In this document: one piece after another, positions 1 to 10,400 of the stretch
How the letters are laid out: each line of letters starts with the position of its first letter
How positions within the stretch are numbered: position 1 is the stretch's first letter
NCBI GenBank assembly: GCA_963921825.1
Contig: OY997593.1
Location: 64,464,039 to 64,528,038 of the forward strand
DNA: 64,000 nucleotides
Reading direction: 5' to 3'
Source: Erodium maritimum
Lineage: Eukaryota > Streptophyta > Magnoliopsida > Geraniales > Geraniaceae
Translations under genes and position numbers: made by a program
Notes under the pieces: model-generated
The model's database searches: none
What the model saw: only the letters and a program-made list of their open reading frames with translations
What the model was told of the DNA's origin: nothing

Positions 1-372
1 ATAAATAAATTTTAAGAGTATCGTTCGTAGAATAAATCAAAAAACAAAATTCATGTTAATATAAAATTTTGATACCTGAACGATTGATCGGGGCAATTCG
101 AATTGATAACGTGTTATAGTAATTTTACAGGAATCAAGGATTAAATGAACAAAGATATTAACAATTGCATAGCATACTTATAAATAACATATATAAATAC
201 ATATGAAACGAATATAAATAAATTTTAAGAGTATCGTTCGTATAATAAATCAACGTAACAAAATTCAAGGTAATATGAACTTTCGATACCTAAATGATTA
301 ATTGGAGTGGTTCATATTGATAACGTGTTGTAATAACTTTACAGGAATCAAGGATCAAAGGAATAAAGATAA
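1..372. repeat. 213-bp tandem repeat, about 1.75 copies
   Basis: The sequence from position 1 is repeated from position 214 with moderate divergence, giving a 213-bp period. Both copies share the block ending in TATCGTTCGTA, a GATACCT motif, a GATAACGTGTT motif and an ACAGGAATCAAGGAT motif. The second copy decays near 372. The array may continue beyond the left edge of the window. No coding capacity is visible. Confidence 0.75.
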
Positions 373-1620
373 AATTTAAACTCTCTGAACATAAATAAAC
401 TGAGCTAATATAAGCCCCCGGTGGAGAGGCAAGACTTCATTAAGTGCTTCATGTAAGGTAGAACAAGAGTACAAAAGATAGTTTTTTTTCTTCATATGAG
501 TCGAAATTCAACCGGTGACAAAGGGAGCGTCGAAGAAACCGTTTGACCCGAGCACTTGTCGAGGTACATATCAAGACAAAGCAGTCTCACATTGGAAGGA
601 CCAAAAGTAGACAAAGGATGACGAAGTGACGACGGGGGACAGCACCCAAAGAGACCGGCGAGTTCACAAAACATCCACCGCACATCAGGCACGAAGCAGA
701 CTTTTGAGGAGCAATTTCGACATTTTTTAGAAATATGTAGGTCACATGCCAGGAACATGACGATTTTCCATCAAAAATAGACAGAAAGTTAACGACAACT
801 ACTAAATTGAGATAAACAAAACTCCAGGGTAACGAGATGGAAAAAAATTAGCATAGTGGGAATGAAATCAGAAACTTGAAGGATAGTGAGATGGAATTAC
901 CCCTTAAGACAATTTTATAGAACTTTTATATATTCACCAAGATTTCACTATAATTCGATATACATGAAGAAGAGACATGGTAAAATAGCATCGTTCTAAA
1001 TTAGAATTTCCTCTTGTAAAGATACCGATTTTCCTAACTTAACCTCACACATCTATGATGAAAGTCTTCGCAAACTAACTTTCAAGTTGAAATGAAAAAA
1101 ACTTAAAGGTAACTAGTTCGTCTCTTTTTCTCTCTAACAACGAAGATAAAGAGCCAAAACCCTAGTCATTGTCGTTGGCGGCGGCTCTCTCCCTTTTGTT
1201 TTGTTTTTTCATCTTTCTCTTCTCCTATGAAGTTGTCTCCCTATGCCCTCCGATTTAGGGTCAGCATAATCGAGTTTCGACGTTGGATGAAGTCGATTTA
1301 TGGGATGTCTCTTTGGGTGAAGTCGTGTTATGGGATGCCCTTATGGGTGAAGTCATTTTCGGTGTTGTCCTTTTGGGTGAAGTCATGGTGTTTCGATCTG
1401 TTGATGATCTCCAAAGGCCATAGCAATTGGATTCAGCGAGCAAGATCGATGCAGCCACAACCGGAGCATGCTTCGTTTTACTTACCCCATCTAAACCAAG
1501 TCCCATCATAGGGAGGGACATATTTCAGGTGATCCCGACAAATCAAGTGGACGAGTCGACAATACCAAAACGCCTCACTACACAAGTGATGTGGACATAA
1601 AATACATCTATTTTGGATGT
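373..1620. other. Non-genic stretch, no identifiable feature
   Basis: Short open frames at 492-758 and 1227-1511 match no family I recognise. The part from about 1141 has an AAACCCTAG motif followed by GC- and CT-rich sequence. That style matches the 5' ends of the LINE-like retroposons elsewhere in the window, so 1141-1545 may be a remnant of one, but I see no 3' tail or target-site duplication. Confidence 0.4.
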
Positions 1621-2400
1621 CATTAGCCCACATTTATGTTCTTTTTAGTCCCGAGTTAATACGAAGTGATGCATTTTACTCTCATATTGTGTATTTGGTC
1701 TTGTTTCAGGGTTCACCAAGTTTTCGGAGCAAAAAAAAGGCAATTCGGGAGTGAACGGAGCGAATTTGGAAGTCGGACAGAAATGCCAGTAAAATGCACC
1801 AGTTTGTTGCACGCCGTGCAAAGAACTGGTGCACTCTGGACAGAGGTGTCAAGTAAATGCACCAGAAACTTGCACGACGTGCAAGTTGCCGTGCAATTTA
1901 AGTGCACCAGAAACTTGCACGACGCGCAAGCGTCAAAAACGCGATTTCCAGCTGCGTTTCTTATTTTTAATCAGAGTTAACCCATCATATAAAAGGGAAT
2001 TAATGTTAGATTGAAGGGGATGACGAAATTGAGAAGGAAAAGCATGTTTTGGGAGAACTTGGAGAGCACTTGGAGGAGAGGATTTGAAGATCAAAAGAGA
2101 GAAGAACTCATCATCGAAGGTTTCGTAGGTTTTGATTAAATTTTGACAATTGTGTTACTTCATTGGATTAACATGAGTATCATGGTTTTTATCAATTCCT
2201 TGTGTTCTTGTCTCTTTGCTATGAACTAAATCTCATTGATCTAGTTACGAATTTCAGAAAAACTAACATCGTAGGCTCTATAGTTTCGTATGTTCGTATT
2301 TGTGTTTTTTTTTGTCTACGATACAAAGTAGATTACGGATCCAAGTTTGCCGAGACACCTATGAAAGTCTCAGACATATACTGGATTCAAGATACTGGGA
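1621..2400 (+). repeat. Unclassified repeat, possibly an LTR remnant, with hairpin-forming short repeats
   Basis: A run of short imperfect repeats at about 1790-1935 carries the unit ATGCACCAG followed by a palindrome; the clearest copy is CTTGCACGACGTGCAAG at 1869-1885. A TATA-like CATATAAAAG lies near 1985 and is followed by purine-rich sequence, a layout often seen in LTR promoter/leader regions. No terminal TG...CA pair or target duplication was found, so the class is uncertain. Confidence 0.35.
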
Positions 2401-2765
2401 TCTGATTATTGTAACGATCATTTGGCATGACTAATGATACACTTATGTCTTCACATTTTTAAAAAGAAACGTTGAAGTTGAAATTCTTTGCAAACGAACC
2501 TCATTTTAGTAAACTTTCGAATTTATCCTCTTTTCTCAGTGAAGGTTGTCGATCGATGGACCTTACCATCAATTGAACAGGCTCACCCAATGTGTAACCT
2601 TCATTATAGGTAAAATCTTAATTTCACAAAAAAAAAAAATAGAAATGAAGAATAGTTGTTACCGAAGTATTTCAAAGGGAGTAAATTTACCCTAGATAGT
2701 CCCTAGTGGACCAAATTCATCGTAGTCCTATTCTACATATGCCAATGCACTTAAACCTACCCATC
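2401..2765. other. 3' flank of the polyol transporter gene
   Basis: AT-rich sequence downstream of the minus-strand transporter stop codon. It should contain the 3' UTR and poly(A) site of that gene, but I see no motif strong enough to place the site. Confidence 0.4.
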
Positions 2766-4510
2766 CTAAGACTGGCTTTGGCCTAACTGAGTTGGATCGT
2801 TTTTATCTTCGTTCTTGTGTTCAAACTTCCACATGAAATTACCAAAAATGGCCTGCATGTCCTCCAGGGTCCGACCCTGTGTCTCCGGCAACATAACATA
2901 GAAGAACACCCACCCCGCGGTCGCGAATCCGGCGAACAGAAAGAAGGCCCCGCCGATCGTGATGGCCTTATACAACGACAAGAAGCTCGCCGCCACCACC
3001 CCACTCGTGATCCTGTTCGCCGCCACTCCCATACTCGTCCCCTGCGCCCGCAGCCTCAGCGGTATAATCTCCGAGCTGTACACCCACGTGATGGGCCCCA
3101 TCCCGATCGAGAAGAACGCCACGTACGACAACACCGTCGTCAGGCATATCGCCACCGCCCACATCAGCTTCGTCTCCGAGTGATCCACCACCGTCAGCGC
3201 AAACCCCAGCCCCGCCAGCGACACGATCATCCCCGCCACGCTGCTCAGGAGCAACGGCCGCCGTCCGATCCTGTCGAGCAGGAACGTCGCCACCAGGATG
3301 AAGATCGTCTTCACGAATCCGACGGATATGGTGGCGAGTAGCTTCTTGTCCTTGGAAGTGATCCCCGCCTTCTCGAAGATCCTAGGGCTGTACAAAACGA
3401 CGGCGCCTATCCCCGACGCCTGTTGGAAGAAGTGGATGCCCACGCACGCGATCAGCGCGTGGCGCACCGCGGGCGTGGGCCTCACCAGCAGCTCCCTCCA
3501 CACGCCTTCCCCGTGCTTCAGCTTGTTGGTCGGAACGGCGTCGTCCGTGATTTCCGCGGCCTGCTTGATGTCGGCGAGTCTCAGCTGGGCTTCCTCTTTG
3601 GAGTCCGAGGTCTTTTCTAGAACCTTCTTGGCGTCGCCGAGACGTCCCTGCATCACCAGCCACCGCGGCGACTCCGGCATAGCTAGGACGGCGATGGAGA
3701 GGATCACGGAGGGGATCGCACCGACCCCGAGCATGAACCGCCACCCGAGTTGAAGCGACAGCTTCGAGAACGCGTAATTCGACACGTACCCGAGGAGAAT
3801 CCCAACGTTAATAAAAACCTGTAACGTAAGAGGATGTTTTAAACAAAACTAATTTAAATTTAAAAATTGAAGTTCTTTAATATTGAATACCTCGGGGAAG
3901 GAGGTGAGGAAACCTCTGGAAGAAGCGGGGGAGAGTTCGGCGGTGTAGACGGGGGCAATCATGAGGGCGTAGCCGACGCCGATGCCGGCGACGAAGCGGC
4001 CGACCATGAGGAAGGGGTAGTTGGTGGCGAAGCCCATGAGGATGGCTCCCACAAAGAAGATGGCGCCGGCTAGCACGATGGTGTAGCGGCGGCCGACCCA
4101 GTCCGAGGTTCTGCCGGCGGCTGCAGACCCGACAAGGGAGAAGAGGTCGAGAGTACCGACAAGGACCTCGATTTGTACGTCGGAGACTTTGAGGTCGTCT
4201 TGGATGAAAATTGCTGCTCCACTCATTACACCGATATCTGAAGAAAACAAACGATTTAATACAAAAAGAAAAATAGAGACATTAATATGCATGGCTTCGA
4301 ATTAAAAGTGTAAATAAGGACCAAAGAATGAAGAATGAAGTGACCATAGCCAAGGAGAATGGAAGTCGTGGAAGCCAGCATAGCACAAGCAAAGGCAAAC
4401 TTGTTTCTCTTTGCCGGTTTCGTCTGAGGATCAAAATCAGAAACAGCCCTTTCGGTTTGGGTCTCGGCGTCCGAGATGGCATTAACGTGGACTATTTCAG
4501 CCATCTCCAT
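2766..4510 (-). CDS. Polyol/monosaccharide transporter (PLT type), three exons
   Basis: This predicts a major facilitator protein of the plant polyol transporter subfamily, which imports sugar alcohols and monosaccharides with protons across the plasma membrane. The exons are 4510-4345, 4237-3891 and 3818-2766; the introns (107 and 72 bp) both have GT-AG ends, in phases 1 and 0. Joined, they give 521 residues, the usual family length. Visible signatures are GRTSDWVGRRYT (residues 97-108), AMPESPRWL (about 217-225), DRIGRR (353-358) and PETQGR (482-487), with about twelve hydrophobic segments. An alternative start is Met3. Residue 309 is Gly in QQASGIGAVV, where I recall Asp in most family members. 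The exon between 2850 and 3750 is GC-rich at third positions. Substrate cannot be deduced from sequence. Confidence 0.93.
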
Positions 4511-4651
4511 ATATACAGAGAGATACGTATGTGGTAGATGTGCGATGTTCTTGTTAATTAAGAGAGAGACTCAATACAACGTAGTTGATAAGCGGCCATG
4601 AAAATGGGAACCTGGAAGTGAGGAGAAGTATGTATGTTTTGCTGCAGATCA

Positions 4652-4660
4652 ACTTATATA
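4652..4660 (-). promoter_or_regulatory. Putative TATA box of the polyol transporter gene
   Basis: On the minus strand this reads TATATAAGT, about 140 bases upstream of the start codon. That would leave a 5' UTR of roughly 110 bases. It is assigned by motif and distance only. Confidence 0.5.
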
Positions 4661-5741
4661 GACAATGATGATTTTGGACGTAATATCTTTAGTTGATCTT
4701 TTTCTCTGAAATCGTAAAAATCGATTATCGAAAATTGTTAGAGACTAAGGAAACTCGTTCGAATCATTAAGGTCTTTAACTGACTATACAAAATGTCAAA
4801 AAAATTCTTAGGAAAATGTTGATACCGTTGATAATCTCCGTTTCATAACCCTAGCTAGCTGACATTCTTTTAAGTTATAATCATAACTTGACATTTCGCA
4901 CGGTCAATGAACTGATTTTGACGGATCGAACAGATTTCGTTAGTTTTAACATTTTTTGGTAATCAGTTATTGTGATTTCAAAAAAATCAACTAAAAATAT
5001 AACATTAGAATAATCATAATACATCATGTTCAAATAAGGTTTTCCATGTCATATACTAATATTATTGTTCTTCTTCTTTTGAAAAAAAGATTCATTAATA
5101 ATTTAATAAACCTTGCCTATCGAACAACACGTAACCGTGCAAGTGTTGTATCCAGCGGTGGTTCTCGGGAATGTGAGAAACGACCAACGAGATGAATAGC
5201 TTTCGAGACGGATGACGCAACATTTAGATAAAAACTACTACCACGTCGATTTTTCTAATCGATTTTTCAACAAAATTCGCCGATAAAGAGTTTTGACCGG
5301 ATATGTTATCAGAGACAACAACCACACTTGTTAAGAACAAATAAAAACCAAATAAAATGCCATCAAAATACTGTTTTTTTATAACATCATATTTGCTGAT
5401 CCGGAATAGAGGCAGAGATTTTTCACTACTCTATTTTTGACTGACCAATTCAAAGAAGATGCCCTAATAATCTGATCCGTCAAATGTTAAGTGGACCCCT
5501 TTTTACCTCTTTGCAACTTGTTTCACTTCACTTTCTTTCATTTTCACTTATTATTTTTTGCCACCATTTATGGGATAGGCAAATGTAAATAATATTCTAT
5601 TGTTATATCATTCACACCTCTGAAATTTGGCATATGCAAGAAGCTTCTATGTAAAAATATATTGTTTATAGATCGACAACATGATACGGAAGCTATGAAA
5701 AAAACATATATCATATTAAAATATCAAAAGAAAATACAAGT
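4661..5741. other. AT-rich intergenic region, no feature seen
   Basis: Upstream flank of the transporter gene. No credible coding frame, terminal repeats or known element ends are visible here. Confidence 0.5.
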
Positions 5742-7302
5742 AAAACAATCAACCAAACTAACATACCTTGTTTTAGAATTCTTTCTCATATTAAATCTTT
5801 AGTGGCGGCTAGGGTTTGGTCTCAGCCGCCGCAAGTCTACTTGATCACCAGGGATAAACCTTGATTTCGGCTTCCGACCTTATGAGGGGGCATGTTTGTT
5901 CTGCAGATACGCATCAGCAGGTGTGAAGTACGTGTTTGGGCTTTGTTCGTTCCCATGTTCCTGAAACCAGCGGCGGCTAGGGTCGTGTTTGTTGTCGTCG
6001 TCACTGTTGTTTGCTCTAGTTGGTGGTCCCGGCTGATTTATCCCGGCGTGGGATTATGGGGGCGGCGTATTATCATGGGGCTTCTTCTGGTAAGGTTGGG
6101 CCTTTTCTCTGGCGGACATATTCGCTCCGAGGTGAAGGGAGAGGGGTTCCAAGGTTCTGACGCCGTGGTTTTTTGGGTAGGGATGGATATGTTTTCAAGC
6201 GGACTGTGTTGGTCCGAGTTGAAGGGAGAGGTGTTTCAGGGTTCCGACGACGTTGGTGTTTTATTTGTCTTCACAGGCCTCGTTCTAGGTGGAGACTTAA
6301 TGATTGCGCATGTAATGGTTGAGGGAGGGGCGAGCCAACAACAAGGTACAAGGCTGAAGTTGGCGATGCACGAAGGCGCAGGAGCTGAGGTGGCTGGCCG
6401 GTCATCGATGGTGATGGGTCCTACAAACCATCGGAACGTCGTTGGTCGTGGCTATGCAGGAGTGATCTCAGGCAGGCATGACAACGACGATAGTAGTGGC
6501 GGGGGACAAAGTGGAGGCAATGGGAGTAATAGACCGGTTCTTCGATCCCCAACTGTTGTTCACCTGACTGAAGAAGGGACAAGTACCATAGAGACCTTGT
6601 TCTTAGTCGGCGACATATTGTATATGTCTGCTTTAAGTGCTCGGACGATTTCTTATCCGATGCGAATTCTGAGAACTATCTTTGAGGGACCCGTGGGGTC
6701 CAATGGATGGACAGTTCAACCAACGAGAGGTGGAACGCACCCTCGCCTCGATCAATGAGGACTTTGTAGTCCAGTGAGGGGTCTTCCAGTAATACCACCC
6801 CACTGGACATAAGGTGGAACCAGTTCCACCAAGTATCGATGCGACATTCTCAAGAACCAGCAACTTTACGTTTTTAAAGTCCCTCGTTATCATCAGAGGG
6901 GGGGCGACGTCAGCTGGTTTCACGGGAGAATGTTTAGTCCAATTGAGCTACTCCAGTCCGTGGTTACAGGACTATCCACATCGTCACTTTCGGGCTCTAG
7001 TGAATGTCTTGGTGATCGCGTTCACTAATACAGTTTATTCTTGGATCACTTCACAGAGTTTCGGTGTCAATCACCTAGAAAGGGGGCCGTTTTGCCCTAA
7101 TTTCTCGTTTAGATTCATTGTACCGGTTTCCTCGGAAGCTATCTCAGTATCACTTTATAGACAACCTAGTGAAGCGTTTCGGTCAAAGAGTCTTCATTTT
7201 TCTGTCCGGTCTCTACGCCCCATAATATTATGACTTGTTTTTATTGATATCATGTTCTCTTCTGATTTATAATATATTGCCTCATTTTTCCTCTCAAAAA
7301 AA
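5742..7302 (+). mobile_element. LINE-like non-autonomous retroposon
   Basis: The body starts with a CGGCTAGGGTTTGG and GCCGCCGC-rich leader and ends in a short A run (7296-7302) after AT-rich sequence, like other retroposons in this window. A possible target duplication, ACAAGTAA, occurs just before 5742 and just after the A run. An open frame of 288 codons at 5892-6758 has no recognisable domain. It contains an internal repeat (the KGEGFQGSD and KGEVFQGSD segments), so I treat it as non-coding element body rather than a gene. Confidence 0.4.
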
Positions 7303-7354
7303 GGAAAAACAAGTAATAGTATTTATGTTTTTATTGAACTGCTTTGTCGATGTT

Positions 7355-8215
7355 CTTTTTTGAGCGAAAACTGTAAATTTCATTAAACTTCAAAACCCAT
7401 TATATCGATGTGCGTCAGGGAACTAGCTCCCTGACCACTAAGAAAGGACAATTAGAACTGAAGTTCACCAATCCTTTTACTACTAGAACTGCCACTGACG
7501 GTGTTTGGATGCCATAAGGGCCAAAAAAGAAAACGGAGAATGCGAGGTGGTACTGGAAATCCTACTCCAAAAACTGTCGCAACAATAATGGCCAAGGATT
7601 TCAGTAGTAGTGGTGGGAGGCAAAGCATCGTCTAGGGACCCCTCCCAGGGCAAGTCCTTAATGCTCAGCCGGTGCAGCATTATTCTCTGCGCAATAGTCA
7701 TTGACCCTGCAAAGACAAAGTCTGAAAAAATAAAAAAGGCTCACTCGGTTAGCCAGAACCGAGAGAGGGGTAGAGGAGGGTGCGGTGGTGGAGGCCAGGG
7801 AAGAGGACGTGCTAGTTGCGGTATCAGAGATGGAAACGGCGGCTTTAGAGGTGCTTCAGAGGCGGCGGAGGCGACTGCAAAGACGTCGGTGACTTCAGGC
7901 GGCTTCAGGCTGCTTGAAGGTTCATTGACGCCGAGGTGAGCCAGGTGAAAACCATCGGAATTGCAGAAGGGGGGACCGAACATGATCGAGAGACGCTTCG
8001 TTAGTGGCAGGGGAGAATCAATGGCGCGATGGCTAGAGACGGCTCGAAAGGAACCCTAATAGAGAAAACTCTCGAAGGACCCACAGGGTATGTGCAGAGG
8101 AGAGGGTGAATAGAGAAGAGAAGAAAAACCATGGCATAAGCCATGGCAATTGCCATAGCCATAGCCATGGCTTCACGTCGGTGACAGAACTTTCTAGGGT
8201 TTAGCACTTCCCTAT
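7355..8215 (-). mobile_element. LINE-like non-autonomous retroposon, minus orientation
   Basis: A T run at about 7356-7361 followed by GAGCGAAAACTG is the reverse complement of the 3' tail style seen in other copies in the window (CGTTC plus an A run). The opposite end, near 8205, reads AAACCCTAGAAAG on the minus strand, a typical leader start. The interior has no recognisable protein. No target duplication was confirmed. Confidence 0.4.
8130..8171. repeat. GCCAT-based simple repeat with palindromic units
   Basis: Short units of GCCATA, GCCATG and their complements alternate over about 42 bases and can fold on themselves. In one minus frame they read as Ala-Met repeats. It lies in the leader of the minus-strand retroposon. 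Confidence 0.6.
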
Positions 8216-8329
8216 TTATGTAGAATATTGATGTGATTTTTGTAGATGTTTATAAATATTAAATGATAATAAATTTGTAATTTTGTCATGGACAAAAATT
8301 ATACATAAGAGCTTTTATCTTTTTTTTTA

Positions 8330-9390
8330 GGAAAATTCAATATCATTACTCAAAATCAAAAGCCAGCATCTCGTTAATGAGAGCTGGCGAACAATCAATG
8401 CTCTAAATCAAATAGTCCAATCATTGGCGTTACGAGTAAGCTCGTGAGCCACTCTATTAACATATCTACGGATATGTCGAACTCTCACCCTTTGAACCTA
8501 TTGTAAAAGCTTCCGAGAATCATCAATCACTCAAGATTGCAAGAACCACCCCAAAACAATCTGATTCCATCAGTCCTTCTACCATCCTGCTAGTAACCAT
8601 TAAAGCGCAACCATGACCGTCGTGGCTTCAATCGATTCAGGATCCTCGACATTGAGAAATGTCACACAATGAACACCAGACCTTCCCCTCGGCATCTCTA
8701 CAAATCATCCCCAACTCCTCCAAGGTCGGCCACTACAACTCCGTCCGAGTTAATTTTCCACGTCCTTGTCGTTGTCCGACTCCACCTACTGGGACCCAGA
8801 CCAAGAACGCGGAGGGACGAGAGCTTTTTGAGCCTCCTTCCACCCTTCCAAAAGAGCCAAGGCCGTATGAAGCACTGCCTCTCCTTGAATTGTCAATCCC
8901 TTCCAAACTCTTATGTTACGTGCCTGCCAAAGCTCCTAGAAAATGACTCATATCTTCTTCAACACCTCCTTTGTGCAACCTTGCCAACAACCATGAAATC
9001 AGTCCTTAAAAGAGTTCAAGTTGAGCATGCGGAACTCCCGGAACAAGGCCCCAAACTGTCTGAGCAAATGGGCATTGAGCCAACAAATGAACATCTGTCT
9101 CAACTTCACCACAAGCTCCACATTCAACCAGAATCGTAACCCTCCGTGAACGAAGAGTCAGTGTCGTGGGTAGGATACCGGTTTCTCCCATCCACAAGAA
9201 ATGTGTGACTTAGGGCGGGACATTAAGCGACCAAACTTGTTTCCATAACTCATCTCTACTCTCAGGGGTCCAACGTCCAAGGCTTGCATGAATCTCCCTG
9301 TACACCACGTGGACCGAATAATAACTGTCCCGAGTACCCCTCCAATACCACGAGTCCCTATCTCGGAGTTAGCTAATCTTATCTATTAGC
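8330..9390 (-). pseudogene. LINE ORF2 C-terminus: zf-RVT and RNase H remnants
   Basis: Reading the minus strand from about 9360, a segment resembling the YSV...Y stretch before the LINE zinc finger is followed by KQVWSLNVPPKSHIFLW. Next comes the zf-RVT motif CGAC...HLLAQC at 9006-9197. Downstream, between about 8790 and 8420, several frames give RNase H (RVT_3) signatures, including WKINSDG, ESDCFGVV and NRVAHELTRNANDW. Frameshifts and stops break it throughout. It ends in the T9 tract, the LINE 3' tail. Confidence 0.75.
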
Positions 9391-9396
9391 AGTTAA

Positions 9397-10330
9397 TTTT
9401 TTTTTGAATAAGTCATGGCTTAGGTGTAGGGGTGTCCAAAATTGACCCATAACCCAGTCCACCCGGTCAACCCGGCCCTAGTGGGTTTACCCCCATGGGT
9501 TACGGGGATGGGCCTGGGTTCATAAATACCAAACCCCGAGTGAGCGGTTCGGGTAGGGGATTTGTGACATGGTTTTCTACATTACCCGGACCACCCGGAT
9601 ATGGTACAAGTCCAAGGCCTAAGGCCACACTCTTATAATTTTAATTACTTTTGCATATGAAGATGAAGATTGATTGCTTGAGATTTTGAAGATGATTACC
9701 AATTTTGTAATACAACATGTCGTAGTTTTATGTTGAACTCATCTTTTGTAGTCGTAATATGCTTTGGGTCAACTATTTGATGTTTGTAATCCTTGAACCT
9801 TTGATAAGGTTTAAACAGTGTATGATGTTTTTTTTATCATTAAGAAGTGACCAAATTGAAAGCTTCTAAGCACTCTTTAATGACTTTTTAATGATTTTTT
9901 GGATAATGAAAAAAACATTTGAAAGTACATGTACTACTACTTACTGTTAATGTTATCAATTGTTATCAAATTCGGATGGGTTGGTCCAACCCAGTGAACC
10001 GGCCAATAATCCGGATGGGTGGTTCAAAGGTCCTTTTTTGGGCCCGGGACCGGGAGTTTGTTAAATTTTTTGAACCCAGTCACTCCTGGTCGATTCAAAA
10101 TTTTGGCCACGGGGCCGGGGCCCGGCCCATAGACACCCCTACTTAGGTGTACAAGCAATGACCCACGTCTCTTAGTTTCCTTTCCATGTTAAATCATCAT
10201 GACCGAGTATTTCGGTGTGTAAGCCATGTTCAATCGTGGCTATTTCCATTTTAGTATATATAATAGAACTATAACCAGAGTTAAAGTGTCCTGGTTATTA
10301 AAAACTTGTGTATTCTTAGTTCTATGTTAC
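9397..10330 (-). other. Possible short minus-strand retroposon inside the LINE
   Basis: A T9 tract at 9397-9405 looks like the 3' tail of another minus-strand element. LINE coding similarity ends near 10311 and resumes near 9360. Without the hAT MITE at 9427-10141 the remaining insert is only about 220 bases and shows no coding. I could not find a convincing target duplication. Confidence 0.3.
9427..10141. mobile_element. hAT-type MITE with an 8-bp target-site duplication
   Basis: The ends are perfect inverted repeats of 10 bases, TAGGGGTGTC at the left and GACACCCCTA at the right. The 8-bp sequence CTTAGGTG flanks both sides (9419-9426 and 10142-10149). An 8-bp duplication and TAGGGGTGTC-like ends fit the hAT superfamily. 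The 715-bp body has GGGT/CCCGG-rich ends and an AT-rich centre, and no transposase, so it is non-autonomous. Confidence 0.88.
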
Positions 10331-10400
10331 AACACTCGGGTTTCATTGAGAGGAACTCTAAGAATAGCCACAACGTCTCTATCAGAAAACCTATTCCTAA
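10311..10400 (-). pseudogene. LINE ORF2 fragment left of the Harbinger insertion
   Basis: On the minus strand this continues the LINE frame with FSDRDVVAILRVPLNETRV and then a stop. The FS..D...IL.IPL pattern is a common signature of plant LINE ORF2 after the reverse transcriptase. It joins in frame to the fragment at 12461-12994 once the Harbinger element and one TAA copy are removed. Confidence 0.75.

Noticed and set aside
2817-3753. Plus-strand frames opposite the polyol transporter
   Set aside because: They are shadows of the GC-rich transporter exon, rich in Arg/Pro/His with no domain.
5892-6758. 288-codon open frame that might be a gene
   Set aside because: It lies inside a retroposon-like interval, has no recognisable domain, has an internal duplication and GC-rich composition typical of the element bodies, and has no homologous frame in sister elements.
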